A stretch of DNA of 64,000 nt from Ruminococcus flavefaciens MA2007 (GCF_000621845.1 NZ_JHXF01000015.1:39606-103605), one strand, 5' to 3'. Shown: positions 42,935-51,692, numbered from the stretch's first letter. Notes: generated by a model from the letters alone, not told the origin. Program-made: numbers and translations.

Positions 42935-43294
42935 ATGGGACTATATGAAGGAATAAAAGACGCAATCGGAATAGCGCAAAAAGTTGACAATATCGAACTG
43001 TATAGGCAGTTGATTGATTTGAGCTCACAGGCTTTAGATATGCAGACAGAGATAGCAAAATTACGGGAAGAAAATGCGGAGTTGAAAAAAGGTACTGATA
43101 TAGAGAATAGCTTTATAAGGCATGAACAGCCGTATTTAACATTAGACGGAGAAAATCCCAAGACATGCTACTGTGCTGTCTGTTGGGGAAAAAAACGTAA
43201 ACTGGTTCAAATGGACAGAATCAATTGGGATCACGGTCAGATCAAACTCTACTGCAGTAATTGCAAAAATCATTTCATAGAAAGTAAACAGTAA
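42935..43294 (+). CDS. Phage-like coiled-coil zinc-ribbon protein
   Basis: The 119-residue protein begins MGLYEGIKDAIGIAQKVDNI, has a coiled coil about 20-52 (LYRQLIDLSSQALDMQTEIA, KLREENAELKK) and a zinc ribbon with CAVCWGKKRKL and CSNCKNHF. It resembles small proteins of unknown role in clostridial phages and elements. The start has GAAAGGAG at seven to eight bases. Confidence 0.65.
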   Translation: MGLYEGIKDAIGIAQKVDNIELYRQLIDLSSQALDMQTEIAKLREENAELKKGTDIENSFIRHEQPYLTLDGENPKTCYCAVCWGKKRKLVQMDRINWDHGQIKLYCSNCKNHFIESKQ

Positions 43295-43359
43295 TGACAT
43301 TATAAGAGATATACTAATGCATTCAAAACAGGGAGCATACAAACCTGTTCTTACCACTT

Positions 43360-43392
43360 TTACCACTTTTTTCACGCAAAAGTTTTTTCTGA
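43360..43392 (+). repeat. Dispersed direct repeat, copy 1
   Basis: It shares 21 identical bases, from TTACCACTTTTTTCACGCAA through the next A, plus a nearby TTTTTCTGA, with 46796-46828. It stands just upstream of the ATP-grasp gene promoter. Confidence 0.5.
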
Positions 43393-43408
43393 GATAGTAT
43401 TCAAAATA

Positions 43409-43437
43409 TTGCCAAAGGTTGTTTCGTGTGCTATAAT
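43409..43437 (+). promoter_or_regulatory. Promoter of the ATP-grasp remnant
   Basis: TTGCCA, 17 bases, TATAAT, 25 bases before the ATG. Confidence 0.65.
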
Positions 43438-43462
43438 GAGAAAAACGACAGGAAGTGATGAT

Positions 43463-44104
43463 ATGATAAAAACGATTTTATTTCCTTCAAGCTACTTTTC
43501 AATCAGAAATGTTGATGAAGACTTGAAAGCTGAATATGATGCAGCTACCGAAACAGGCTTGTTTAACATTGTTCTTTTTTCTTACGATAAGTGGTTCAAT
43601 GAAGGAAAGCTCGTATTAGATCATCTGATTTCAGAGCCATGTACTGCCATATATCGTGGCTGGATGATGAAGCCTGAGATATATACCAATTTTTACGTTC
43701 AGCTGATTGAAAAAGGAATAACGCTTATAACCGCTCCGAACGAGTATGAGCATTTTCATATTTTTCCTAATGTTTATTCTGAGATTATTACTGATACAGC
43801 AAGAATGGCAGTGTTCCCAGAAGGCAAAAGTCTTAATGTTGATGAGATAAAAAAGATGTTCAACCGTTTTATGGTTAAGGACTATGTCAAATCTGTAAAG
43901 GGAACATCTTTCCCCAAATACTTCGATAGCAGTGTAACGCAGGAAGAATTTGACAAGCACATGGAAAAGTTCTTCAATTATCGGGGAGATCTTTATACTG
44001 GAGGTATTTGCATAAAAGAATATCTTACATTGAAAAGATATGGAGATAGAACTAACGAATACCGTGTATTCTATAATGATCTAAAAATAAAGAGTCTATC
44101 CTAA
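43463..44104 (+). pseudogene. ATP-grasp domain protein, C-terminally truncated
   Basis: The remaining 213 residues fit the N-terminal and central parts of DUF4343-type ATP-grasp proteins: YRGWMMKPEIYTNFYVQLIE, ITLITAPNEYEHFHIFPNVY, MVKDYVKSVKGTSFPKYF, ICIKEYLTLKRYGDRTNEYR. Homologues continue with the metal- and ATP-binding C-terminal part; here the frame ends in an unrelated LKIKSLS, ten bases before an inverted repeat. Activity is unlikely. Ribosome site GGAAGTGAT. Confidence 0.72.
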
Positions 44105-44113
44105 AATTTGTGT

Positions 44114-44161
44114 AAACCTCCAAAGTAGTGTATAATAGAAGAGACACTACTTCGGAGGTTT
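44114..44161. repeat. Near-perfect palindrome with an internal TATAAT (possible IS end)
   Basis: Arms of 18 bases with one mismatch (AAACCTCC.AAGTAGTGT) flank a 12-base loop; the loop region reads TATAATAGAAGAG and is followed by an ATG (44167) with a basic N-terminus MSRRRRSAIW that soon stops. This looks like the left end and first codons of an insertion sequence whose body was deleted. Confidence 0.45.
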
Positions 44162-44165
44162 TAAT

Positions 44166-44837
44166 TATGAGCAGAAGGCGAAGAAGCGCCATTTGGCTAT
44201 TGAGGATCACGATTATATGAGTGATAATGATGCTTTTATTTCATTGATCAATGATGGAAAGACTGTTTTGAAAGGCGGTCTCAAGAATGACATGTTTGAC
44301 ATAAACAAGGACGGCGAGATAAACTACCTGGATACATATGTCTTTGAGTTATATGTTGACGACCTCAGTGCAGGCAGAACAGCTGAAGAAAGCATACTTC
44401 CTGCTGATATGTGGAACCTCATCGATCAGAATGTAGAGCTTGACAATGACAATATTCCGGGAACCTTCGGCGATTACATGATCTATCAGTGTGTTGTCGG
44501 TCTGGCACATGAACAGCCTCAGTACAAGCTTGATATCTACTATCTCCAGCTTCTTGAAAAGAAGGGACTTGTAGATCTCAGCGACATCAGACCTTACATC
44601 GAGAAGCTCTGCAAGGACAAGGAAGTGGGCGACGTTGACTTTGACGGCAGTGTAAACGCAATCGACGCAAGCTATGTTCTCAGCTACTATGCAGAAACAG
44701 CTGTAAATGCAGAGATCAGCAATGTTACTGTGGCTCATATGGAGTATATGGCAGACATCAATTCAGACGGTGCTGTAAACAGTGTGGATGCTTCCGAGAT
44801 ACTCTCAACTTACGCATCAAATTCAGTTAATGGCTGA
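44166..44837 (+). pseudogene. Dockerin protein remnant, N-terminus lost
   Basis: The reading frame enters from the IS-like junction without a start; the first in-frame ATG is at 44217. It contains one half-dockerin-like Ca2+ loop (DINKDGEINYLDTYVFELY) and a complete C-terminal type I dockerin with two loops (DVDFDGSVNAIDASYVLSYY and DINSDGAVNSVDASEILSTY). Dockerins plug enzymes into cohesin scaffolds on the cell surface. The catalytic or binding module that should precede it is gone. Confidence 0.75.
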
Positions 44838-44877
44838 TACAAGCCATACAAAAATTATCTCCATGCGGATATGACTT

Positions 44878-44918
44878 AAAAAGAGACCTCACAGTTTCAT
44901 CTGTGAGGTCTCTTTTTT
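44878..44918. terminator. Strong bidirectional terminator
   Basis: A 14-bp stem (AAGAGACCTCACAG, loop TTTCAT) with A- and T-runs on both sides, between convergent genes; it touches the symporter stop codon. Confidence 0.85.
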
Positions 44919-46338
44919 ATTCCTTTACTTTTCCTGCTTTTAGTCTTGTTAAGTAATCTTTTGTCTCGGAGGATATTACTCCCGAGAGCAGGATTATCGC
45001 TACAACATTAGGTATTGCCATAAGACCGTTGAATATGTCCGCCAGATTCCAGACTGCTTCAACAGCAAGGTAAGGACCTATGAAAACAGCGGCGATGTAC
45101 ACCCAGCGATATATTCCTGTTATCTTTTTGTTAGCGCCTGTCAGATAAGAAAGGCAGCGCTCCGAATAATAGTTCCAGCCGAGTATGGTGGTAAACGCAA
45201 ACACTGCAAGACAGGACATGAGTATGAACGAGGATATTCTCTCGCTGAACGGCAGCCCGTAGTCAAATGCATCCATAGTTATCATAACGCCTTTAAGTTC
45301 AGAGGTATTGTGGCTTCCTGACATGATTATGGCGAGACCGGTCATTGTACAGACAATGATAGTGTCGATGAATGTACCTGTCATAGTAACAAGACCTTGA
45401 CGTACAGGCTCGTTGGTTTTGGCGGCAGCGGCTGCAATAGGTGCAGAGCCGAGGCCTGCTTCGTTTGAGAAGATACCTCTTGCAACACCGCTTTTCATAG
45501 CGTACATCATTACAGTTCCAGCCGCACCGCCTGCGGCAGCTTTAAGGCTGAATGCGCCTTTGATGATAGATGATAATGCCGTGGGTATCTCTGTTATATG
45601 GCAGAAAATAATGATAAGACAGCAGCCTGCATAAGCGATTATCATTACGGGGACTACTATCTCTGAAACAGTGGCAATACGCTTGATGCCGCCAATAACG
45701 ATAAGTGCGGTCAGCAGAGTTATTACAGCACCTGCAATTACGGTAGTCCAAGTGTATTCCATGCCGAATACAGAAACTGTATGACTTTGCTGCGGGTCAA
45801 AAAAATTATTTGCAGCTGATGTGATACCGTTTATCTGGGTTATAGTACCTATTCCCATGATACCTGCAAGGAGCCCGAAAATTGCAAACATTTTACCAAG
45901 CCATTTCCATTTCTTTCCGAGTCCGTTTTCAATATAATAGAAAGGACCGCCGAGGATATTGCCGTTTTCGTCCTTGATACGGTATTTTACCGCAAGCATT
46001 CCCTCTGCGTATTTTGTAGCCATACCGAAAAATGCGGCAAGCTCCATCCAGAACAGAGCTCCTGAACCGCCTGCCGAAATAGCCGTTGCGACTCCGACTA
46101 TATTGCCTGTTCCGACGGTAGCCGAGAGAGCGGTGCAAAGTGCCGCGAAGCTTGATACTTCACCGTTGCCTTCCTCTTCATTCTTCACCATGTACTTCAA
46201 TGCCTTGCCAAGTTTATGTACCTGCAAAAATCTCAGTCTGAATGTAAGTAATATTCCGCAAGCCATGATGAGGATAATAAGCGGAAGTCCCCATACATAG
46301 CTGTCGATCTGACTGATTATATCGTTGATCTTATCCAT
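44917..46338 (-). CDS. Alanine/glycine:cation symporter (AgcS family)
   Basis: The 473-residue integral membrane protein has about ten to eleven helices and the family motifs CTALSATVGTGNIVGVATAI, GPFYYIENGLGKKWK, GIFSNEAGLGSAPIAAAAAK and LGWNYYSERCLSYL. It imports alanine or glycine with Na+ or H+. I start at 46338 (MDKINDIISQIDSYVWGLP) because AGGAGATG precedes it and a promoter lies between this start and the longer frame. Confidence 0.93.
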   Translation of the reverse strand: MDKINDIISQIDSYVWGLPLIILIMACGILLTFRLRFLQVHKLGKALKYMVKNEEEGNGEVSSFAALCTALSATVGTGNIVGVATAISAGGSGALFWMELAAFFGMATKYAEGMLAVKYRIKDENGNILGGPFYYIENGLGKKWKWLGKMFAIFGLLAGIMGIGTITQINGITSAANNFFDPQQSHTVSVFGMEYTWTTVIAGAVITLLTALIVIGGIKRIATVSEIVVPVMIIAYAGCCLIIIFCHITEIPTALSSIIKGAFSLKAAAGGAAGTVMMYAMKSGVARGIFSNEAGLGSAPIAAAAAKTNEPVRQGLVTMTGTFIDTIIVCTMTGLAIIMSGSHNTSELKGVMITMDAFDYGLPFSERISSFILMSCLAVFAFTTILGWNYYSERCLSYLTGANKKITGIYRWVYIAAVFIGPYLAVEAVWNLADIFNGLMAIPNVVAIILLSGVISSETKDYLTRLKAGKVKE

Positions 46339-46369
46339 TGACACATCTCCTGTCTTAAACTTCGTTAAA

Positions 46370-46398
46370 ATTATATCATGCTTTTGCGTGAAAGTCAA
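46370..46398 (-). promoter_or_regulatory. Promoter of the symporter gene
   Basis: On the minus strand TTGACT, 17 bases, TATAAT, 31 bases before the start. Confidence 0.75.
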
Positions 46399-46662
46399 CA
46401 GGATAAATGTACAGACTTGGATTTTGTCCGTAGTATTTCCATAGTCTGACAGATATTCATTTTTCCATTTATTCTGAACATAGCCCATATCTGTCTTATG
46501 AACGCCTGCGTGTGCGAGTTTATCTTTTTCACCCGATGTGATATATTTTGACTCGATATCTGCACCTGAACGATTCTGATAGAAATAATTGAGCACATTG
46601 GTCAGCATATTATGTTCGCTGTCACTGTAAATATCAGTACCTAAATTACGAAAAAATGACAT
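46399..46662 (-). pseudogene. Gene fragment fused in frame upstream of the symporter
   Basis: In-frame codons upstream of the symporter read as a plausible protein piece (MSFFRNLGTDIYSDSEHNML, KDKLAHAGVHKTDMGYVQNK, WKNEYLSDYG) that does not belong to a membrane transporter and carries no ribosome site. I take it as a remnant of another gene whose 3' end was replaced; family not recognised. Confidence 0.35.
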
Positions 46663-47077
46663 AAATGTTGAATACGAATATGCAATTCCTGAAAACCATT
46701 ACTCAAAAACGAAGATAAAAGTAGAATGGTAGTAAAAACCATAGCTTCGCATTATATCTCCTTCAACAATCGCACGGTAAATGAAAGTACTGCTCTTACC
46801 ACTTTTTTCACGCAAACTATTTTTCTGAAGCTCAAAATCTTCACAGCCGAAACTGTGTGCAAAATGGTATGAATGATAATATTAGATAATGTGAAGGTAA
46901 TGTGAAAATCCGGGAATTCTTACTGCAAAACCGTTTCCGTTATATTTCCGTTATTGCAATAAAATTAGATATGTATTTGATACAAATCATGGAATAGCTG
47001 CTGTTTGAAAATGGCTAAATATCAGGGATTGCGGATTATAAGCAACATAATGAAATTAAATCATTCTATTCTGGCAG
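46663..47077. other. Intergenic region
   Basis: No gene is seen. It contains copy 2 of the direct repeat (46796-46828) and an A/T-rich stretch whose end (AATCATTCTATT, 47059-47070) pairs imperfectly with AATAGAATAATGATT just beyond the tRNA-like end. Confidence 0.45.
46796..46828 (+). repeat. Dispersed direct repeat, copy 2
   Basis: Same 21-base identity as 43360-43380, with the TTTTTCTGA block after three mismatches; a shorter relative (ATTATTTTTCTGAAATTCA) occurs near 55329. Confidence 0.5.
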
Positions 47078-47115
47078 TGTGGGGGTCAGGGGGGCGAATC
47101 CCCTATGCTCCACCA
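47078..47115 (+). ncRNA. tmRNA-like (or tRNA-like) 3' end fragment
   Basis: A 5-bp T-stem (AGGGG/CCCCT) with 7-base loop GGCGAAT, a 7-base acceptor strand ATGCTCC, a discriminator A and CCA follow each other with exact tRNA geometry. The end GCTCCACCA is typical of tmRNA. No tmRNA body, tag frame or 5' acceptor strand is present upstream, so this is only a fragment, as left by elements integrating into the 3' end of such genes. The GG in place of TT in the loop suggests decay. Confidence 0.55.
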
Positions 47116-47131
47116 AAATAGAATAATGATT

Positions 47132-47170
47132 AACAGGCGTCCACGGCATTTGCGTGACCGCCTGTTTTTT
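47132..47170 (+). terminator. Terminator behind the tmRNA-like fragment
   Basis: ACAGGCG pairs with CGCCTGT, with an inner stem, followed by seven Ts. Confidence 0.75.
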
Positions 47171-47254
47171 TGTAATGATTTGCGCAGCTTTTACATGATA
47201 CCGCAATAAAAATTTTAAATGATTGTAAATTTTAGATGACTTTGTTTAAATGGG

Positions 47255-47283
47255 TTGAAAATTAAAAGAAAAAATGATATAAT
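47255..47283 (+). promoter_or_regulatory. Promoter of the EAL gene
   Basis: TTGAAA, 17 bases, TATAAT, 41 bases before the ATG. Confidence 0.75.
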
Positions 47284-47323
47284 ATGTACAAAGCTGTATT
47301 CTGTAAGTAAAGGGGGGAGTACC

Positions 47324-49402
47324 ATGTCTGAAAAGAGCAATGACTGCTTGTGGATACACGAGCTGCTGTGCGAGCTCAAAGACGTCTCAACGGACGGCGA
47401 AAGAACGGCGCTTATCGAGCGATTCCGCCGCGAACATACCGGCGATATAGAGAATGCGGTAATTGATGACGCGGATACTCTCGCTGAAATGCTCATACGC
47501 CTGAAAAACAGCGGCACAGACCATAAGCTGGCTAATCTTTCCGAGGCTGAACTGGCAGAATTACAGGAAACAGAGCATATTATCGATGAAAACCTCTTTG
47601 ATTACTATTTCCAGCCTATCGTAAGCGCAAAGGACGGCGAGATATACTCATATGAGGCTCTTATGAGACCTAAGAGCGATATGAAGCTCACTCCCTATCA
47701 CATATTGAAGTACGCTTCGCTTGTCAACAGACTTCCCGACATCGAGCGCGGCACATTCCTCAATGTTCTCGGCATAATAGACGTGAGAAAGGAAGATTTC
47801 TTCGGCAAGTCGGTATTCATAAACAGTATCCCCGAAGCTAAAATGAGCACAGAGGATTTCAGAAAAGTTACCAAAATGCTTCTCAAGCATTCAGATACGG
47901 CTGTAGTTGAGATGACCGAGCAGTCTGAGATAGACGACGAGAGCCTTGAGTTCCTCAAGGAGAGATACCGTAATATGGGCGTAAAAATGGCTATTGACGA
48001 TTACGGTTCGGGATATTCCAATGCAGGAAATCTTCTGCGCTATATGCCGAATTTTGTCAAGATAGACCGTTCGCTGCTGACTGATATCCAGAACAGCCCG
48101 AAAAAGCGCCATTTCGTAAGAGAAATAATCCACTTCTGTCATGAAAACGATATACTTGCTCTTGCAGAGGGCGTTGAGACCGCTGAGGAGCTCCACACTG
48201 TCATACTTCTGGGAGCAGACCTGATACAGGGCTATTTTACGGCAAGACCGTCTCCTGAGATAATTGATTCTATCCCCGAGGACATCAAGCAGATGATAAA
48301 GCGCTATCATCAGGAGCGCGAGGACGGTATCGGACAGCAGGTATATATCGCTGATATTTCCGAGCGCATAATACTCGAAAGGCTTATGCAGTCGGGCATG
48401 AAGTGCATAGTTATCGGCTCAAACGGCAGCGGCGATATCAGTATCGAGGGCAGCTCCGAGCTTGACAGCCAGATACGCATAGAAACGCGGAAGGGCTACA
48501 GCGGCAGGATAACTATTGAAAACGCATGGTTCAACAGTATAAAGAACAAGCCCTGCATAGATATCGGAGAGGACAACGAAGTAACGCTTGTACTCAGCGG
48601 TGATAACAAGCTTGATACGGGCGGAATACGTGTTCCCCAGTCCTCAAAGCTCACCATAGCAGGCGAGGGCAGACTTGAAATAAACGTAAACGGCAAAGAA
48701 TTCTACGGCATAGGCAACGGAGCAGGAATGTGGCACGGCGATATAACCTTTGAGCAGTCGGGCAGAATAACTGTCAATGCGGACGGCGAGAAGGGAGTTG
48801 CCATAGGTTCGGGAAACGGCGGCGTTATCAATATCAACGCAGGTCAGTACCGACTTAATGTACAGGGCGACGTCAACGTAGGCATCGGAGCTCTTTATGC
48901 TGAGAGCGACATGGTGATACATGACTGTGATATCGGCATGGAGATGAACTCTGCAAGAGGAGCTGCCATTGGTTCTATCGGAAAGAGCGATTTTATCACT
49001 ATCTTCAAGACCTCGATAAAGGTATTCATGACAGGCACCGAGCTTGTGGGTATAGGAACTCTTGACGGCGAAAAGACAGAGTTTGCCATAAGAGAATCCA
49101 GCTGCTTCATAACCATAAAGGGAGAGCGCTGCTCAGCTCTTGCGGCACTTGAGGGCTCTACAAATACCTCGCTTGACAGAGTAGCTGTAGGACTTACCGT
49201 AACGGGCAAGCAGGCTCTTGGAATAGGCGGCTTTACAAAGGATACCACTATCCACCATAACGAAGCCGAGGTACATATAAAGGTAGATACTGATATCAAC
49301 ATTCTTGACTATATGGACCGTGACCGTATGATGATAGATAAAACTCTGTTTGATATCGTGTATAACGGAGAAAAGCTTACACTTGCAAACGACGGCTATT
49401 AA
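47324..49402 (+). CDS. EAL-domain c-di-GMP phosphodiesterase fused to a beta-solenoid-like C-terminus
   Basis: The 692-residue protein has a short helical N-terminus and an EAL domain (about 85-325) with all catalytic landmarks: YYFQPIVSAKDGEIYSYEAL, VFINSIPE, VVEMTEQ, MAIDDYGSGYSN, VKIDRSL, LALAEGVET and LIQGYF. It should hydrolyse c-di-GMP. From about 345 follows a run of short beta repeats rich in Gly/Asn/Ile (CIDIGEDNEVTLVLSGDNKL, GEKGVAIGSGNGGVININAG) typical of parallel beta-helices. There is no signal peptide or membrane helix, so the solenoid is cytoplasmic. Start 47324 has AAAGGGGGGAG. Confidence 0.85.
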   Translation: MSEKSNDCLWIHELLCELKDVSTDGERTALIERFRREHTGDIENAVIDDADTLAEMLIRLKNSGTDHKLANLSEAELAELQETEHIIDENLFDYYFQPIVSAKDGEIYSYEALMRPKSDMKLTPYHILKYASLVNRLPDIERGTFLNVLGIIDVRKEDFFGKSVFINSIPEAKMSTEDFRKVTKMLLKHSDTAVVEMTEQSEIDDESLEFLKERYRNMGVKMAIDDYGSGYSNAGNLLRYMPNFVKIDRSLLTDIQNSPKKRHFVREIIHFCHENDILALAEGVETAEELHTVILLGADLIQGYFTARPSPEIIDSIPEDIKQMIKRYHQEREDGIGQQVYIADISERIILERLMQSGMKCIVIGSNGSGDISIEGSSELDSQIRIETRKGYSGRITIENAWFNSIKNKPCIDIGEDNEVTLVLSGDNKLDTGGIRVPQSSKLTIAGEGRLEINVNGKEFYGIGNGAGMWHGDITFEQSGRITVNADGEKGVAIGSGNGGVININAGQYRLNVQGDVNVGIGALYAESDMVIHDCDIGMEMNSARGAAIGSIGKSDFITIFKTSIKVFMTGTELVGIGTLDGEKTEFAIRESSCFITIKGERCSALAALEGSTNTSLDRVAVGLTVTGKQALGIGGFTKDTTIHHNEAEVHIKVDTDINILDYMDRDRMMIDKTLFDIVYNGEKLTLANDGY

Positions 49403-49426
49403 ATCCGTGGGCGGAATTATTTCAGA

Positions 49427-49460
49427 AACAGGCATAAAGGTTTTCTTTATGCCTGTTTTC
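49427..49460 (+). terminator. Terminator
   Basis: AACAGGCATAAAG pairs with CTTTATGCCTGTT; the stem is nearly the same as that of the terminator at 63662. Confidence 0.8.
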
Positions 49461-49593
49461 GATGTTCGGACGGTTTTTATTGTAAAAACAAAAAAATATT
49501 TCCCGAGGTGTTACGCAGACCATGCTGCAAGTGAATAGATAGTATGAAAGCCAACACAATGCATTGCTAAAGCTTTACAAGAGGTGATGAACT

Positions 49594-50160
49594 ATGACAA
49601 ATGAAGAACTACAGAATGCAGCCCGTGAATCGAAAGAAAAGGCTCAGAGAGCCATATTCGACCAGTATTTCAGCTATGTCTATACCATAATTTTCAGCAA
49701 GCTCCGAAGCTGTGCAAGCCGCGAGGATATTGAGGAATGTGTGGGAGACGTTTTCTCGGACATATACATATATTACGAGGAGAACAAGGCTGGAAACGGC
49801 GATATCTCGGGATTTGTGGGAACTGTTGCTCGGCGTAAGGCAATAAACGTCTTTAACCGCATTACGCGGCGGTCTGTGCCTGCGGTCTCGGTCGACAGCG
49901 AAGAAGCCGCGGATATCGAAGCTCCCGACAACACCGTGGAGACCGTTGAGCGCAGGGAGCTCCGCAGTACGCTTCTCAGCTGTATAGAGCGGCTTGGCGA
50001 GCCGGATTCCACCATAATCATGCAGAAGTATTTCTTTGACCGCAGTTCAAAGGAAATAGCCGAGCTTGTGTCAATGACGCCCGAAAACGTCCGCGTGCGC
50101 AGCGGCAGGGCACTGGACAAGCTCAGAAAGCAGCTGGAAAAACTTGGAATAAAGGAGTGA
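49594..50160 (+). CDS. ECF-type RNA polymerase sigma factor
   Basis: The 188-residue protein has sigma region 2 (ESKEKAQRAIFDQYFSYVYT, then EDIEECVGDVFSDIYIYYEE) and region 4 with a helix-turn-helix (FDRSSKEIAELVSMTPENVR, RSGRALDKLRKQL). It overlaps the downstream membrane protein region closely, which is the usual sigma/anti-sigma pairing. Ribosome site AGAGGTGATG. Confidence 0.9.
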   Translation: MTNEELQNAARESKEKAQRAIFDQYFSYVYTIIFSKLRSCASREDIEECVGDVFSDIYIYYEENKAGNGDISGFVGTVARRKAINVFNRITRRSVPAVSVDSEEAADIEAPDNTVETVERRELRSTLLSCIERLGEPDSTIIMQKYFFDRSSKEIAELVSMTPENVRVRSGRALDKLRKQLEKLGIKE

Positions 50161-50165
50161 AATAT

Positions 50166-51653
50166 ATGAATGATAAGGAACTCGGTCTCGACGTTTTTGA
50201 AATGGCAGACGACGAGGAAATAAAACGCATTGCTGCTGACTGTCCTGCTTCACCCGAAGAAAAGGAAAGGATGTTCAAGTTGAGCCAGAAGATATATAAT
50301 GAAAGAACAAACGAAAGTAATGAAGCTCATGCCGATGAAGTATCAGGCGTTGAGCAATACAAAAAGCCCATATGGCACAAGATAGTTTCCGCGGCAGCTG
50401 CCCTTGCACTTGTTGCGGGACTGGGCACAGGCGGCTATTTGCTTGCAAGACGCAGCGGCGGTAACAGTCAGTTTGCAGGCGGTGATATAACTCTGTCCGA
50501 TGCGGAGTCCAAGGTGAGCAATTACCCATTCGGAGAGATAGACAGGGTGCGTATGCTATGCCCTGCAATAGCACCTGCGGCTATAGAGCTTGAAAGCGAA
50601 GATTTGAATGAGCTCGTTACCATGCTTTACGATCTGCCGTGGGAGGAGCTGAGCGATAAGCAGACTGCCGAGGGCGAAAATTCGCTTCTGCACATATATA
50701 ATAACAACGATCCGTATCTGCTCATAGTTAATATGCTGGACGGTTCGATAATGTATTGTAAAGATGCCGACGGCAAAACAGAGACTAAGCTTTACAGCGG
50801 CAGTGAAAAGATAATACAGTTTCTGAACTCCATAGAATTAGATCCTGAGAAGTTCTTAAATGCCATTGGCGATTTGTCAGCAAAGAATAACAGCAGTGAT
50901 ATATGGAAATATGTACATGTGGGTAACAAAGAAGCATTTTCTGTGCCCGATCTGTACAATAAGAACATTGAGCTTGCAAAGCAGGAGCTGAGAGAGCGCG
51001 GATATGAGTACGAGGTCAAGAAAGAAAAGAATGATGAGGTACAGCCCAACTACGTTATCAGAACAGAGCCCGAAGCAGGTACAGAGCTGAGAAAGGGCGA
51101 TACCGTGACATTATATGTAAGTCTTGGCGCAGATGCCACAGGTTCGGTCACAGTAGATGATTACGTCGGAAAAATGGCTGAGGACGCTTCCGTTATGGCA
51201 GGCTACAAGAACTTTAAGGTATACACTTATGAGATACCTTCCAATGAACCGCAGGGCACAGTAGTTGAACAGTATCCGAAAGCAGGAGCTAAGGCAGTGT
51301 CGGGAGAAAATTTAACCCTATTTACTTCTAAGGGCGAATTTACCGCAGGTGAAATAACCTACAAATTTGTAGTTCCACATGATACAGGATTTGTAAACGG
51401 TAGTTCGACAGTGGAATTTGTTTTTGAAGGAAACGGTAATACATCAAATGAAATGATAGGTATCTTAGACCCGGGAACAGCTATACTTTGCAATCTGAAA
51501 GGCGAAGGCAGCGGTATAAAGGCGATTGCGTACATCTCAGAGCTGAACACAAATAAACGTGCAGAGCTTGGACACTATATTTTCGACTTTGACAATGGCA
51601 CATATACTATAGAAGAAGAGGATATAGAGGGAGCATTTGAAGCGATAAAGTAA
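50166..51653 (+). CDS. Membrane protein with PASTA-like domains, probable anti-sigma partner
   Basis: A cytoplasmic N-terminus of about 70 residues (acidic, ASPEEKERMFKLSQKIYNE, as in anti-sigma domains) precedes one membrane helix (about 74-96, KIVSAAAALALVAGLGTGGY). Outside are a domain of about 150 residues, two PASTA-like repeats (NIELAKQELRERGYEYEVKK, EPEAGTELRKGDTVTLYVS; then YPKAGAKAVSGENLTLFTSK) and a beta-rich end. PASTA repeats often sense wall fragments, so sigma activity may respond to cell-wall state (inference). AAAGGAG favours the ATG at 50166; 50157 overlaps the sigma stop. Confidence 0.78.
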   Translation: MNDKELGLDVFEMADDEEIKRIAADCPASPEEKERMFKLSQKIYNERTNESNEAHADEVSGVEQYKKPIWHKIVSAAAALALVAGLGTGGYLLARRSGGNSQFAGGDITLSDAESKVSNYPFGEIDRVRMLCPAIAPAAIELESEDLNELVTMLYDLPWEELSDKQTAEGENSLLHIYNNNDPYLLIVNMLDGSIMYCKDADGKTETKLYSGSEKIIQFLNSIELDPEKFLNAIGDLSAKNNSSDIWKYVHVGNKEAFSVPDLYNKNIELAKQELRERGYEYEVKKEKNDEVQPNYVIRTEPEAGTELRKGDTVTLYVSLGADATGSVTVDDYVGKMAEDASVMAGYKNFKVYTYEIPSNEPQGTVVEQYPKAGAKAVSGENLTLFTSKGEFTAGEITYKFVVPHDTGFVNGSSTVEFVFEGNGNTSNEMIGILDPGTAILCNLKGEGSGIKAIAYISELNTNKRAELGHYIFDFDNGTYTIEEEDIEGAFEAIK

Positions 51654-51660
51654 TACACAG

Positions 51661-51688
51661 AAAAAAGGAAGCGAAAGCTTCCTTTTTT
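51661..51688 (+). terminator. Terminator of the sigma operon
   Basis: AAAAAAGGAAGC, GAAA loop, GCTTCCTTTTTT. Confidence 0.85.
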
Positions 51689-51692
51689 CATT

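Larger units (their letters stand above)
26573..44104. mobile_element. Mobile/defence island patchwork
   Basis: Genes here are typical cargo of clostridial ICEs (amidoligase, DUF960, macro/SseB, YolD with Y-polymerase, ATP-grasp) plus restriction systems. Neither integrase nor conjugation genes remain. Both edges are broken: two genes cut at one point near 27015 and an ATP-grasp gene cut near 44100. Boundaries are inferred from these truncations. Confidence 0.6.

Noticed and set aside
43331..43339. GGGAGCAT as a 5' acceptor strand matching the tmRNA-like fragment
   Set aside because: Although complementary to ATGCTCC, it lacks the following tmRNA 5' domain and lies 3.7 kb away; likely chance.
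46339..46662. N-terminal extension of the alanine/glycine symporter
   Set aside because: A promoter and ribosome site lie inside it, and family members start at MDKINDI-like sequence; treated as an unrelated remnant.
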